Position numbers and translations under genes: made by a program. Below the pieces are notes generated by a model. The model was not told where the DNA came from. It worked only from the letters and a program-made list of their open reading frames with translations, and made no database searches. Positions 47,445 to 60,690 of a stretch of 64,000 bases of DNA are shown here, piece by piece (the first letter of the stretch is position 1; every line of letters starts with the position of its first letter). Source of the DNA: Pollenia angustigena (lineage: Eukaryota; Arthropoda; Insecta; Diptera; Polleniidae); the NCBI GenBank assembly GCA_930367215.1, contig OV884056.1, positions 47,988,308 to 48,052,307 of the forward strand, given 5' to 3'.

Positions 47445-48480
47445 TTGGTATTAGGAAAATAGTTTATATGAAAATCCATTTGAACCTTTTCCGCAGCTCA
47501 TTTCACATACGAACAGACCGACCCAAGAACGAATTTTAGCTATAGTGCGTTGTACGATGCACCCCCGGCAAATCGACCACAAACGGGATGGGCTCTTGGG
47601 GGAAAAACGTGTATTACAAACAAATGTATCAGTTTCGGGAACCAGATACCTAATTTCAGCAGAAGACATCCCATTGAAGAAACTATAAAACGACAAAATA
47701 TAATACAGATTGCGACAGTGCTTAGGGAAGTCAATAGAATTGGATACCCTACTTTCACCAATGAGAACTTGCGCTCTCTCCTGCACGCGTCGAGAAGCAC
47801 CGACCCACGCATAAGAGTTGTATTAAATTTGCGGTCGGTATAGGTGGCATTAATAGTAAGGAGATCAGATGGAGTGAAGTATATCTAACACTTATTTAAG
47901 CCCCGAGCACTTGAATGCTTCTTTCGACTCCTTAAATATATGTTTTGTCCATTGGACATCACATTGAATTCTCATGCCCGGAACATCAAGAGATTCTGAT
48001 TCCGCAATAAGAATGCCACCCATATATACAAATAATGTTAGCCCATAACACTGGGTCTTTCAGGCATTCCGTGATTGCTTCAAGTTCAAGCTCATTGTCA
48101 TTCATGTTTGGCCTTATAGCTCCATAAGCATATGCGATGGCTTGGTCTTTAAGCAAATGTATACGAATGGCAAGGGTTTGCTGTCATCTGCTAAAGAGTA
48201 GTTAGGGTTCAAAGTTTGAATAGAGTAGGAGAAAGAACGGCATCCTTGAATGAATCTCGTTTGTTTAAGCCCCATTTAAAACAATTTGTTTCGTTATCGC
48301 CGACACCAAAATTCAACAAGTTTAGGCCAAGAGTACACCTTGCTAGACTCTGTCAACGGCCTTGGGAATATCTTATGCAATTACTTTACTTTCGCCAAAA
48401 TGGTGAATGGAACAGCACTATTTTTCTGATAACAGGGACAGGAAGTCTCTAGTAGAGCGTCCTTAACCGAAGCCATACTA
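47445..48480 (-). pseudogene. Non-LTR retrotransposon relic, reverse transcriptase and C-terminus
   Basis: On the - strand, from about 48330 down, broken frames read LSPTLF (RT block 4) and LADDS (a decayed catalytic YADD box), then MRIQCDVQWTKHIF (the L-G-x...W..H block, about 47930). Further down, one frame reads RVSNSIDFPKHCRN (about 47740), FFNGMSSAEIRYLVPETDTF and another SFLGRSVRM-NELRK, which is the usual C-terminal pattern of insect LINE RTs. At least four frame changes are present. The + strand ORFs at 47550 and 48216 are shadows. Confidence 0.7.
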
Positions 48481-49009
48481 GCGGGTCAAGAAATCCGCTA
48501 CTTTTTGAATTTCCGAACCCTTTACTAATAGGGCAACACTACTCCTGCCAATAGACATCCTTTAGTTTATTCCTGTCAAAATTTGCATTATTTACATAGT
48601 TTTTGTTTGCCAGTCAGGGACAGCGATTTAAGAATTACAGGAAATAAGTGAATTTTATTTGCTCAATTTCGAATCAGTTCTCTAGCTTAAGCCCCGAGTG
48701 ACTATTGTTTGTTTCTAAAACTGAAAAAATGGCTCGGCGGAAAAAAATTTAAAGACAACAATGAAATCATCTCACAAAAATATAACCTCGACAATTTTTA
48801 TCTTTTGAAAGGGATAATACATTTTTTTGAAAAGTTGCACAAACATAACTTTTTATACAAAAACTTGTGTTTAATTAAAAATGTCGCAAATTTATTGACT
48901 CGCTCTGGAATTTTTTTCCCAGTCTGTTTTCCATTAGGGGTTTGGGCCCAAAAACAGCCAAAAGGAAAGATCCAGGAAAAAGATATTTGCCGCAAAAACT
49001 GCTAACACA
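48481..49009. other. AT-rich spacer upstream of the RhoGEF gene
   Basis: Opposing ORFs at 48709-49005 overlap and have no domain. A partial inverted symmetry around GGGGTTTGGGCCCAAA (about 48937) gives both strands similar short frames. Confidence 0.4.
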
Positions 49010-49515
49010 CAAAGTTTTTTAAAAGAATTGGTTTGTTTTTTATAATTTTACATCCTTTTACTCGAGCTAATTGTACCCTTCTGACTTGTTTCCATCTCTA
49101 CACTTAAACTTTTTCTTCAACTTTCTGCTCTTAGCAATTTTTAAGTTTTCTATCATTTCCTTTCACTAAAGTGAATTATTTATTTCCCAAAAAAAGTTCT
49201 AAATCGATTTTCTCTCCAAAGAAAGAAGCTCATCAAAGAAACAATGCTGTTAAATTAATTGTAAATAAAAACAATTAAAAGAAAAACTTAAACAAATATT
49301 AAAATTAAGCAATCAAACATTTAAAAAAAGTTTACACAAATTTACAAAAAATACTTGCATTTAACTCAAACAAAACTAAACTACAAACTTTTCTGCACAA
49401 GAAAATACATTCTTTTGAACAAAGAAAAAACAAAAAAAAAAATAAAATTAGTTACATTAAAAAGATATTCACGTACAAAACAAAATTTAATCAATTTAAT
49501 TAAACAAACAAAAAA
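49010..49515 (+). promoter_or_regulatory. Probable 5' UTR or upstream intron of the RhoGEF gene
   Basis: This is an A-rich, ORF-free leader ending in AAAAAAATGACA around the chosen start. I cannot see a convincing TATA box/initiator pair or an acceptor that would decide between a transcription start here and an upstream spliced exon. Confidence 0.35.
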
Positions 49516-52500
49516 ATGACACATAATCGTGAAAATTTACGTTTAAGTTTGCACGATTTGCAACAGACCACAACAGCACCCATTAATACATCATCCAGTA
49601 CATCTAGCGTATCGCAATCCATGTCAGTGATAGCAAATCAGGCCATCACTACAGTGGCCAATAAATTTGCCAAAGGTGGAGCATATCAAAATGATAAATG
49701 TGAGAGATTGAAAAAAATGACATCGATAACATGTTCAGATTCCGAAGATGATTCCGAAAGACGGATACAAATGGACGGGGGAGGCGGTGGGGGTGGTATA
49801 CATAAATGGAACATAGGGGGCTACGAAGGTGTAAGTTTTCTCAGAGATCTCTGAACAAAACTAAAATTTAAATAAAACAAATGAGAAATTGTTGCTTTAA
49901 TCTTCTTTTGAAATAATAATTAAGAATTAAAACAAAAAAATTTCTTTCCTATTTTTCTCTTTTTAGGACACCCGTACCCACATTGTCCAAGAAATATTCC
50001 GTAATGAACAGTCTTATGTTGAGTCCCTTCAAACTATGGTAAATCGGTACTTGAGAATTCTGAAATCACCCGAACATACTGGCATTATTGAGTCTCGCAC
50101 GGTTGATGAGATTTTCTTTATGGTCCCCGATATACTGCAAATACATGAGAAATTTTTGTTGGAACTACGAAATCGGTTGGATAATTGGGATACTCTGCAG
50201 AAAGTTGGTGATGCTTTTATGGAAACGGTAAGTTTCTTAGCCAAACTTTTTCTAAATAGATGTGTGAATAACATTAATTAATTGTTCTAGTTTTCCAAAC
50301 TTGAAGTTCTGGAGGTCTATACTTCCTTTGTGAACAACTGCAGTCGTGCTAAGAATGCCATACGGAATACGAAGCATCAGAGACCTTCATTTGCAAAATT
50401 TTTGGAAACAACAGCTCGGGAGCATAAGGGAAAATTGACATTGGATTATTTGCTAATCAAGCCAGTACAAAAGTTTCCCAAGTAAGTGATCGAATTAAAA
50501 CAAACTCGTTAAAAAAAATTGGTTTTCGAAATTTGAGTTATTGAAAGGAGAAAGAGAACTAACACCAAACTTGTCACATGACAGTTCCAAAGTGGTACGG
50601 AACGGTTCTAGTTCTAACACTTTATATGAAGTAGACTTGTCACTTTAACATGGCACCTTTTTGACAGGACACTAAAATTACCAAAAATGGACTCATTATA
50701 AAATAATGCCTACCACCGATATTGTCCCGAGCGAACCATGTTAATATGATAGATTCCCTTCATATAAAGTAATGATATGTCTTGTTTTCACAGGTCAGGG
50801 GATAAGTCCTTTAAGCACAATTGACACAAATTTCCCGCAGAGATGTTTCTATTTTGTTTTAAATCCAAATTTTCATTTATAGTTTCTTGTATTAATTTTA
50901 TTAACCTTCACATTTTACCAGCTACGAGTTACTATTTCAAAGACTTATCAAACACACCGATCACGATCATCCCGATCAGAAGCATCTGCAAGATGTTTTA
51001 AAGCTGGTTCACGACATTCTAGTACACATTAACTGTAAAGAACGTGAGATTTTGGAAAATGGTCAAAGAGAGGCAACACTGCGAGAATTAGAGGGTGTAA
51101 TTGAAGGCATAACCGATCTCATAGCACCGGATCGACAATTTTTACTATTCGATTTGGTAACAATGCCTTCGGGTCAGGGGGCCAGAAAGGAAAGAGGTTT
51201 CTTTCTCTTCAATGATCTATTGGTATTGACGAGCATTAAGAAACGTAGTGGCACCATACGAAAACCCAATACGTGAGTATAAAGACAAGAGTGTAAGAGA
51301 ACTTTTAGTAATAGCTGCATTAATTGTTTGTAGAACCACATGCCCGGGTACAGTGGCCTCAACATTGGATACAAATAAATACAAATTTTTAACAAAGATT
51401 TCTCTAGATTGTTTGGAAATTGTTAAGAGTAAGTTTATTAAAATTATAAAAAAATGCTCTCTTTTGTAATCTTATATTGTGTTTAATTCGACCTTTATAA
51501 TATTTTAATAAAAGAACTTTTTTTCTTTTGAGCTCGAGGTCCTCTTTTGTTTTAATATTTTGGGATATTTTTTTTTTGTTATCACTTCAGCAAAAGATGA
51601 AAATCTCAAACGCATTATGACTGAAATCGAAAACTTGGCCGAAGATTGTTATAAACTACAACAAATCACTGACATAACCGCCTCTCTTAAATGTCCTCAT
51701 CAGTATTTGGAAGATGTTATCAGAGAATTGCACCGTGATGTACAGCGCCAACTGTCGGAGAGACAAACGAATGATGCTCAATTGAATATGCTCGAATTAG
51801 CCGTGAACTCACCGTAAGTTTTCTTTTTAACTGAATTAATTAAAATGTTCGTAATGTGTTTTTTTTTTGTAATTGCAGAAATGGTACTCAAAAGTTATCA
51901 ATAGTGTTTAGCAAGTCTGAAAAGAGAACCCAATGGGAGGAAACATTTAACGAAGCCAAACAAAAATTAGGTGGATTTCCTTTTAAAAAACTTAACCCAG
52001 AAATAACTTTAATAATAATTTTTTTTATTCTTTTCCAGCCGCCACTTTAGAAAAACATCCCATACCTGAATTTTTAACCTCCATACCCATACGTAAAACT
52101 AGAGCTGGTCTCCAATTCACCTGTGCCGCCGCTACTTTAAGTGAAAAGCGTGATGTCTGGGTTTGCAACAGTGATGGCTATGTGGGTCAGGTCTGCATTA
52201 TGTCTCTACATCCCGAACCGAATGTGACCAGTTGTAATGGTGTGTGTAATGCTCGTATACTATGCGTTGCTTCTGTACCTGCTTATAATGCTCATAAAGC
52301 CTCCATCAAATCGAACTCTTCCAATGAAGAACACTCCTCATCGTTATCATCTATGCAACGTTCCTCATTACCCCCCAATAGTTATACTCAACAGTTGTTA
52401 GATTATCGTAAGAGCATTTCACCCAATTATTCCACACCTAATTCGGTAATTAGTACACCCGAAAAGAAACGCAGTGAAAAGACGACAGCTGGTGTAAAGA

Positions 52501-54179
52501 GTGCGGCAACAGAAATGGGATCGGCGGCTACAGCTGCTGGCAATAGTAGTGATATTCAATTAGATTTAAATTTAAGTTCGAGCGATGAAGAGGCTGACGC
52601 CAATGCAGGAGCTGGTAGTGTGGCTGGTGTAACGTCTTTAACGAGCGGGTCTTCAGTGGCATCGAGTGAACGTGTGCCGAGTCCTGCGCCTTCTACACAT
52701 ACTACGGGTTCAACGTCTACGGCTTCAACGGCCATTGTTGGCAGTAGCGGTACTCTTTATCATGGTCATCAGGTGAGTTTGATTTATTTTGTGTACGATG
52801 GGGTCATAATATCGAAATAAATTATTGTTTAATTTTCCATTTGTACCGATTTTTTTTTTAAATAACTTAAAATTGTAATCCCAAATATTTTTTTTTATTT
52901 CTAGGACTCAAATCCCGAAGAAAGTGATGGCAATCAATCAACCATGTGGATTGGTACTGAGGACGGTTGTATACATGTCTACAATAGTACCGATAATATA
53001 CGAATCAAAAAGAATCGTATTAAAATTGAGCATCATTCAGCAGTGTACTCCATACTGTAAGTACTTTTATGAGAATAGCAAAAGAGATCTTAACTAATTA
53101 AATAATCTGATCTTTCGTTCGTCTTGAAGGTACCTTGACAATCGTGTATTTGTGGCTTTAGCCAATGGTGATATTTGTGTGTACTTACGTGATGGCATAG
53201 CCTGGAATACCACTTCCTCGCATTGTATATCTATTGGTACCGTAACAAGTCCGGTAACAAAATTGCTCAGTGTTCATGGTAAATTATGGTGTTCGATACA
53301 GGGCATCATAAAGGTTTTGGATACAGAATCATTGGCGGTAAAATTAAGCTAATGTTTGAATAAACTTTGATATTATTTATAAATTTAAATTTTTCGAATA
53401 TTTTAGGTGGTTAATCAAATACAAATTTCCTCGGATTCTAAGCCCATAACAAATATGTGTGTTTCCAATAATAATGTCTGGATATCAATACAAAATTCGG
53501 CTCACATTAAATGCTTTCATTCCAATACGTAAGTTAAATTATTCTTTTTACTTCAGGCGCCGCGGCATTTTGCCTTGATTTGTGCTCTATTTTTTTTTTA
53601 ATTTTTTCTAATTTTCCTTCCTTTTGTTTTAAACTTAGTCATCAATTAATCACTGAAGTAAATTTGGCTCAGGCTGTGAATAAAATGCTTTCAAATTGTG
53701 ATGAAATTATACGTCAACATAAGGCTGCTTGCTTAAGGGTTACCTCCCTGCTCTCCTGTCGTGATCTTATCTGGATTGGCACCAGTGCCGGTGTTTTGCT
53801 CACTATACCTGCTCAAGGTTACGACAAGGGTGCCACCAATGTTGTACCCACTGGTATTCCCCACGGCCATACCGGTCATGTAAGATTCCTTACATTCGTG
53901 GAGACTTCGGGTACCTCTACCACCAATTCGAGTACCGAGAGTTCTTCGAGTTGTAAAACTGAGGCAGATTCTTCCTCTTCGGCTGGTTCGAAATCCCCTA
54001 AGCCCCAAAAGGAAAATGCGCAAACAAATCAAGCGAATGCTGCTGGAAGTGCTGCTAATATACTCATCATTTCAGGAGGAGATGGCTACGAAGATTTTCG
54101 TAACTCCGGTGCCAATTCATTGAGCGAAATTGCCGGGCGTGAAGACAGCACGAATCATCTGCTGATATGGCAAATTTGA
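49516..54179 (+). CDS. Rho guanine nucleotide exchange factor, ARHGEF17/ARHGEF10-like, 12 exons
   Basis: Exons: 49516-49830, 49967-50227, 50291-50481, 50922-51272, 51334-51428, 51591-51813, 51879-51970, 52039-52772, 52905-53056, 53130-53337, 53407-53528, 53639-54179. They sum to 3285 nt (1094 aa plus TGA), all junctions are GT-AG and the phases agree. Seen: a low-complexity N-terminus (residues 1-105) with a Gly run; a DH domain from about 107 (TRTHIVQEIFRNEQSYVESL) to about 304, including LIKPVQKFPNYELLFQRL; a PH-like region about 305-509 (ERGFFLFNDLLVLTS; SEKRTQWEETF); then a WD40-like propeller (WVCNSDGYVGQV; MWIGTEDGCIHVYNS; GGDGYEDFR; NHLLIWQI) interrupted by a Ser/Thr/Ala-rich insert at about 596-754. 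The order DH, PH-like, propeller is that of ARHGEF17 (TEM4)/ARHGEF10. The role inferred from the family is GDP-GTP exchange on RhoA-type GTPases at actin and junctional sites. The start has A at -3 and follows an AT-rich leader; longer isoforms from upstream exons are possible. The exon 7 donor (GTGGAT) is weak. Confidence 0.9.
50560..50870 (-). repeat. Interspersed repeat inside intron 3 of the RhoGEF gene
   Basis: The segment matches, in inverted orientation, 41354-41700. Shared blocks include AACTTGTCACATGACA versus AACTTGTTACGTGACA, the stretch around CATGTTAATATGATAG, and GACACAAATTTCCC. It explains why intron 3 (440 bp) is much longer than the other introns (61-162 bp). No clear terminal repeats or coding capacity are visible. 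Confidence 0.65.
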
Positions 54180-54490
54180 AGCCGAAAGCGTAAAAATCGT
54201 TGGCGAGTTTTGCTCAAACGTTGGAAAAACAATAATTAGCATAAATAAGAACACAGCAAACATTTATCTTAAGCAAATGAAAAATTTGTATTAATAAGTG
54301 AATGCAAATTGTTTTTGCAATGATTGTTTGTGGTCTGAAATGATCGTTTTGTTTTAAGCTAAACAACTGGAGTAAAATGCATTTGTTATCGATTTTTATT
54401 CAATTAATTTCAAAAAGTAACAGTAACAAAATACAATAATTTTCAATAACTAATACAACACAATTTCTTTGACAGTTGTAATAAATACAT
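54180..54490 (+). promoter_or_regulatory. 3' UTR of the RhoGEF gene with polyadenylation signal
   Basis: The sequence directly after the TGA is AT-rich and non-coding. An AATAAA hexamer lies at 54480-54485, about 300 nt after the stop, which suits a short fly 3' UTR. The exact cleavage site cannot be read. Confidence 0.5.
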
Positions 54491-57400
54491 ATTTAACTAG
54501 AAAACTATAACTGAAGAAATAACTACATGTGCCAAACTAAGTTTTCCTTTAAAAATTAATTTAAGATTTACTACTTTGTTGTCAGTAGTATTAACCGAAA
54601 AAGATTTTATCCCATGCAAAAGAAAGGATTAGCAAACCATGGTTTCAAATCATGAATTTTATTTTTGATAAATTTACTTAGAAACTGGTTTTTTCAGGGA
54701 GAAGTATACCTTAAAGTACCCGAGAAGTTGCAAAATAATAAACTTCATATATAAACAGAGAAAGTCGTTCATAATTTTTAGGATAACAATAGAAAAAAAA
54801 AATTTTAAAAAAGACTAGTCGTGAAAAGTAAATTTTTGTGACTATTTATATAATTTTTCTTAGATCAATTGGAACCGGCCTGCTAGTGAGTGAGTAACGA
54901 ATTATACGGTAACGCTCTCCATCAGTGTTGCTAGAAAAATTTGATGCCATTTGGAAGTAAATGTCCCCGAAAAATACTCAATAGCTAAATTAGATGTTAA
55001 AAGATAAATAAAAGGGATCTCAAATTTGTCTTCTTCCGCTTGCGTCCTGCAACTAGGAAATGTGTTACATTGATTTCATGTGAAGATTTTTTTTTTTTTG
55101 GAGAAAAAAGTGATCACAGGTTCTCATATTAATAAATAAAATAAACGACGAAAGAAAATCGATAAGGTTGTCAAAAACTTTCTTTCTTAACAATGAATTT
55201 ATTCAGTCATTGAATTCATCCAAAAATAATTGCCCTTTTTAATAATAATAATAAGACGGCATTTATACGATGTCTTTTCAGACAAGTCTGTTTTTTTGCG
55301 TTCTCCATGTTACCAAAATCATTTTGCATGTCTTTTCAAAGATGTCTGTTTTCATGTCTAGTTGTGAAATACATATACCCAGATTGCATTTTGTATCATA
55401 ATCGAATCTTTTGGGAATCAGCTTCAAGAGAAAATTAAATGCATCTGAGATCATTTTTCGATCGCAAATAATACTCTCGTTGTGAGAAAATAGTACACTA
55501 CCGATGAATCACCTAAAATAATAATTTGTGATACAATTTACTGACTATCTTTTGAGCATATGAATGAATTTATGTAAAACCTTTTTCAATCGCTTAAGTG
55601 ATAAATCAGACTAACATCTAAAACATCTAGGAGCCATATTTAAACATATGAATACATCATGAATAAATCCTTTTTCAAGCGCTCAAGTAATAAATTAGTA
55701 TTTAAGCATACAAAATGTGATTTGAGAAGATTCAGTTAGGTGATTTTTATAAAAAATTATCACCCAAATGCGGAAATTTTAAAAAATATACACCGGATGT
55801 TTGTATATTCCTATACGTATCACTTAAATGCTATTTTGGAATTTATCCACTGCTTTAGATTTAAACATTTTCTTACGATTTACAATTCAGTTGCGCTCCT
55901 GCGTGAGGTTTTTTTTTTCAAAATGACGGGAGACAGGTGTTTTCATTAGTTGAACATTCTTGGCCACTCCGTGGTACTATGCCAAAAACTTGGGTATAGC
56001 TCTTATATACACACATTTTAAAAAACGTAAAAACTCATATTGACAAACACGAAAACTAATATCGTGTCTGTTTGGCATCCCCTCTTTTTTCACTAACCCG
56101 ATCGCCTACAAGCAAAACAAACATGTTTGTTAGACATGCCTAAAAAGACATCCTATAAATGTTGCCCAAGTTATAGTAGTCTTGAAATGATATCCAAATT
56201 TTTTTTGTCAACTTCAGTATAATTTTAAAATTTTATTCAGAACTTTCTTAAAGTTAAAGGTTATGGGGTTATTTAATTAAAAAGAATCGAAATGAAAAGA
56301 ATTTTCCTTCTAAGACAGGGGTTTCGTTTAAATAAAAAATGTGCCTGCCAAATTGCAGGTTTCTTTAATCATTTAAACAGCTGTTTGTTTGCTCAACTAG
56401 TTCATGGTTGGTTCTAAATCACTTTAGCACGGCCCCTTAGGGTACTCTTTTTATTTATAACTGTCTTAAATCTTATGTATAATTGTGTTTTTGATATCGG
56501 AACAGAATGGTAAAGAATCATAAACCGAAATACAAATATACACACACATACATATTTCATTAACATCTAAAAATAAATTTGTATCTGAATTTTAAACGAA
56601 AGAATTTATATTACCTACGACAGTATAAATTACAACCAATTCGGAAAATAACCCGCAACACTAAAGCAGATGGAAACACGACTGTATTAAAAAACTCTTG
56701 AAGATTAACAAGAACGAAAACTCTCTTAAAAAAAAAAACTAATAAAAAAAACTTTCAAAATTCTAGACGCGTAAAGCAGAGATCGACGAAACAATTACAT
56801 CGGGCTTTTTATCTCATTTAAACTCCCACCTACGTGTGCTCAAACCCCCGGGGCTATGAAGGGATCGTACTTGGGAAATATCACCTTCTGGTATGCCATC
56901 CACCTTAGATTCTACTAAAAATCCAAAATTTACAGTTCACAGGAGATCTTTACGAGCTCTTGCAATAAACCAGAGATCCTATTTGGTATTACGGGAGACA
57001 GTGCTTTGGCAATAGACTGACTATTGTTTAAGGGTTCCGTTAGTATGCTTTTTGCCAGAAATTATTTCTATCTTTCAGGAAGATAGTTTTTGTGTTTTCC
57101 ACAAATATACCAAACCGAACACTAGAAAGCGATATTTAGTGTTTATTTTGGAACACTTACTAAGGTAAACATGTGCAAGTTTTTTGATCTCTAGTGTCAA
57201 GTAACGGCAACACAGTTAAACGTTTTTTTTTTATCCCTTTTCTTACTAACACAATCATAAGGGTAAGGTTTTTTTGACAGTAAGTTCTCTCTATTTCTGT
57301 TCTCGTCGTTTTCAAGCTTAATCTTATGATCTTCTCTACCACACTTTAGTGTACATATATATATATATTACTATATCCTTTCAAATATCTTTCTGTCTGT

Positions 57401-57850
57401 AACCGCAAGTGGTGTAAGATTTTATATGAATCTGGCTGAACTCACAGTACTTTTACACTTCTGTTCGGCTTTAATGTCTTGATCGGTTTTATTAGATGAA
57501 TATGAGGATCACATAAAAACCAAATTTAATAAAGAACAATTTATGAGGTGCCGTGACTTATATTGGTAAAAAACAATTTCTTGAGTGGAAATTTAACTTA
57601 ACCGTTTAGAACTTGATATTAAAATAAAACCGGTCAACGTACTAAAATCAGCTGATTTCAGGAATTGTTCCAGAATGGTTTTTGCAAAATTTAAAACGAG
57701 TTTTCTACAATTAGGAATGTTAAGGAATTTTGTCAGAATTGTGTTAAAAATGTATTTGAAATATGAAAATGTTTTTTCAGTTGACTTTTCTGTATAACTA
57801 ACCAACTTTAAGGAATACTTCTCCTTAAAAACAATCACCCACAAACCCCC
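54491..57850. other. Intergenic stretch after the RhoGEF gene
   Basis: No supported gene. 55540-55760 repeats phrases such as CATATGAAT and AATTTATGTAAAACC-like text, and 57075-57160 is related to 42460-42545. None of the ORFs (69, 60 and 87 codons) carries a recognised motif. Confidence 0.45.
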
Positions 57851-58950
57851 CGCCATACGATTATTGAAAATATTTGTTGTGTAAAAATGGTTTTAAAAGG
57901 AAAAAAACAACAATTTTTTTTAAGAAATTTTTAAAATATTAAACAAAAAAAAAATTTTTTTTTGTCTCTGAACAATAACAAAGCAAATAGAAATAGTAAC
58001 AAATTAAATAAATAAAAAAATTTTTTTTTTTATATAAAATAATTTGTAAATTTTGTTTATTAAATGTTTATAAAAAAAAAATATAAAAAATTATTTATAA
58101 AACAATAAAATATCATTGATTTAAAAAGAAAAAAAAAAAAAAAATATAAATAGAAATAAATAATTGTTTTCTTTTTAATTATTAAACAACAACTAAATAA
58201 GTTTAATAATTTTATATATCAAAAATTATTTTTTTTTTATTTTTAAATAAAATTAAATTGTATATTTTATAGTTAAATGCAATTAACATAAAATAATTAT
58301 TTAGAAAAAAAAACGGAAAAATTAAACTAATTAAATATTATTTATGAGAAAACAAAAAAAAAAAAAAAAATTTTTAAAGTTTTAAATGAAATTAAAGAAA
58401 GAAAAAAAAACATATAATAAATTAACAAAATTTATAATAAATAAAAAATTTTAATTAATTATTTGTAATTTGTATGTTTTTACTTACATAAATGTTGTTA
58501 ATGGAACAAAGAAAGATGTTTTCTTTTGTTGCTTCTTTTGTAAATATAATTAAAATTAATTATTATATTATTAAAGAAAAAATCAAACAGATAATTAAAT
58601 GAAATATTAAATAAACTTGTTTATAAACAAAGAAAAGGAAACAAATTCAGAAGCATAATAATAATTATTTAACTTTTACAATTTGTTCGAATTTATTTAT
58701 AAAAAAACAAAAGAAATTAAATTTGCAGTTGTAATATTATTATTATTATTATGGTTAAAATGATTATCAGTAAAATACTTCTGTATCTCTAAAAGCATAA
58801 AATTATTAATAAATGAAAATAAAAAAATTGATTAAGAATTTAAAATAAAAAACAAATCTCAGTTTAAATTACAAAGGCTCAAAAAAAAATGGGTAAAAAT
58901 AAAACATCTTCTGTTCTGGTTGAAGAAAAAAAATCATTATTAATAGTACA
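57851..58950. other. Extreme AT-rich block
   Basis: About 1.1 kb is almost only A and T, with many A and T homopolymers, an (ATT)n run at about 58734-58751, and no ORF. It directly abuts the 5' side of the Penelope reading frame. Confidence 0.7.
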
Positions 58951-58952
58951 GT

Positions 58953-60450
58953 GTGTCAAAAAATATTATATTAGAAAAATATAATATTAAAAATTCGTTA
59001 GAACTTAAGGCAAAATTCGAAAATATAACTTTAGACAAAGACGAAATTCTGATCTCTCTCGACGTAGTATCCCTATTTACAAATATACCAATTCACTTAG
59101 CAATAAATAATATAATGTCACAATGGAATATTTTAAAAAATCATACCACAATGCCTAGAACTCAATTTTTGAAAATATTACAATTTTGTCTAACCGACAA
59201 CAATTATTTTATGTATGGGGATACTTATTTCAATCAAACTTACGGAATGCCCATAGGTAATCCATTATCACCAACAATAGCTGATATCGTTTTAGATACA
59301 CTATTGGAACAAGTCACCGCAGATCTTAGAAAGGACGGCGTAAACATAGAACTTATATCAAAATATGTGGATGATTTGTTTGCTATTATAAAAACAAAGG
59401 ACGAGGAACACATTCTAAGAAAATTCAATAACTACCACAGTAAACTTAAATTTACAATAGAAAAAGAAGAAAATTATTCTATCCCATATCTTGACATGCA
59501 AATAATTCGAGAAAATAAAACCATAATTGCGGATTGGTACTCGAAAACAATTGCATCTGGACGGATAATTAATTATCACTCCACACAACCAACAAGTCAA
59601 AAAACAAATACTGCTATAAATTGAATAACTACGGCGTTAAAAATAAGTGACAACAGATTTAAATCAGAAAATATTGAAAAATTAAAAAACATCTTGACTA
59701 ATAACAGCTATCCAACATATTTAATTAATAATTTAATAAATAAAGCGCAAACAGAAAAAGTAACCGGGGAAAACATAAACACTACATCTGGCAACACTAA
59801 ATATTACAGCCTCTCTTACATTCCAAAACTCACAGAAAACAAACAAATTCAAGAAATCATAAATGACAAAGAGATAAAACTGGCGTACAGAGCAGAGAAA
59901 CTCAAAATCAACAATTTCTGTTGATTATTCATACCCTAAAATTTACATTTATTCTAAGCTTGCAAAACAAAGTTCAACGTTGGTAATTTTTTTTCCTGTA
60001 CTACAGAGCAAACAAATCAATTAATACTCTATTTACAAAAACAAAGACAAAGATAGAAAAAACTGACCAAAGTAATCTTGTATATGAAATAACATGCCTT
60101 GGAAAAACAAATGAACAGTGCGGTAAAATGTATGTGGGTACAGCAAAAAGAAGCCTCGGTACAAGAGTATCAGAACACGAAGCAGACATAAGGAAAAACA
60201 AAACTACAACAGCTCTGTCCACACACTGTGTTGAAGAGGAACATGTACCCGATCTGACAAACATCAAAATATTAGACAACGAAAAGAGAACAAATAAACG
60301 ATACACTCTTGAAAGTTTGCGAATACAGGAAAAAGCTACTAGGACACTGAATACAAAAGAGAACAAAAATAACACCAATGCAATATATACAATTGCAATA
60401 TTTAAGTTTAATAATTTACCATCTGTGATATAGTTTGACAAAAATTTTAT
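58953..60450 (+). pseudogene. Penelope-like retroelement: reverse transcriptase plus GIY-YIG endonuclease
   Basis: The frame 58953-59624 carries LISLDVVSLFTNIP (about residue 34), YGMPIGNPLSPTIADIVLD (about 94) and KYVDDLFAI (about 139), the RT motifs A, B and C in the form typical of Penelope elements. A stop at 59622 and a frame change separate this from 59640-59924. After a break near 59930-60000 the frame 60045-60433 has LVYEITC (about 60078), C-x7-C, then MYVGTAKRSLGTRVSEHEADI (split here as MYVGTAKR and LGTRVSEHEADI), i.e. the GIY and YIG elements of the nuclease with the downstream Arg and His. Order RT then nuclease is that of EN+ Penelope elements. The N-terminal part is missing. Two to three lesions make the copy inactive. 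Confidence 0.88.
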
Positions 60451-60690
60451 AATTTAACATTAATTTTTTAATAGTAATAGTTTGTTTTCATTTGTGTTGT
60501 TAATAAAAAATTTATGTTTTATGTTGCGTGTATAAAACTGAATTTGTAAATTAACGTAAAATTAAAACAATTGACGAAAAGATTATAGGTATGTAAGTTA
60601 TGTTATTCCTGTGAAACTGTATTGTTGTGGTTTTTATTAAATTATTGTTTTTCTATTGTTTATGGTTACCAGATCAGTAAAAATATCTCC

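Noticed and set aside
48709..49005. Possible upstream coding exon of the RhoGEF gene
   Set aside because: Overlapping frames on both strands, no splice sites that would join in phase, and no conserved-looking sequence.
53733..54032. 99-codon reverse ORF
   Set aside because: Antisense shadow of RhoGEF exon 12.
57593..57856. Reverse ORF vaguely like an RT segment
   Set aside because: No ordered RT motifs; the resemblance is limited to Phe/Leu/Ile composition.
60001..60441. 146-codon reverse ORF with hydrophobic segments
   Set aside because: Antisense shadow of the Penelope GIY-YIG frame.
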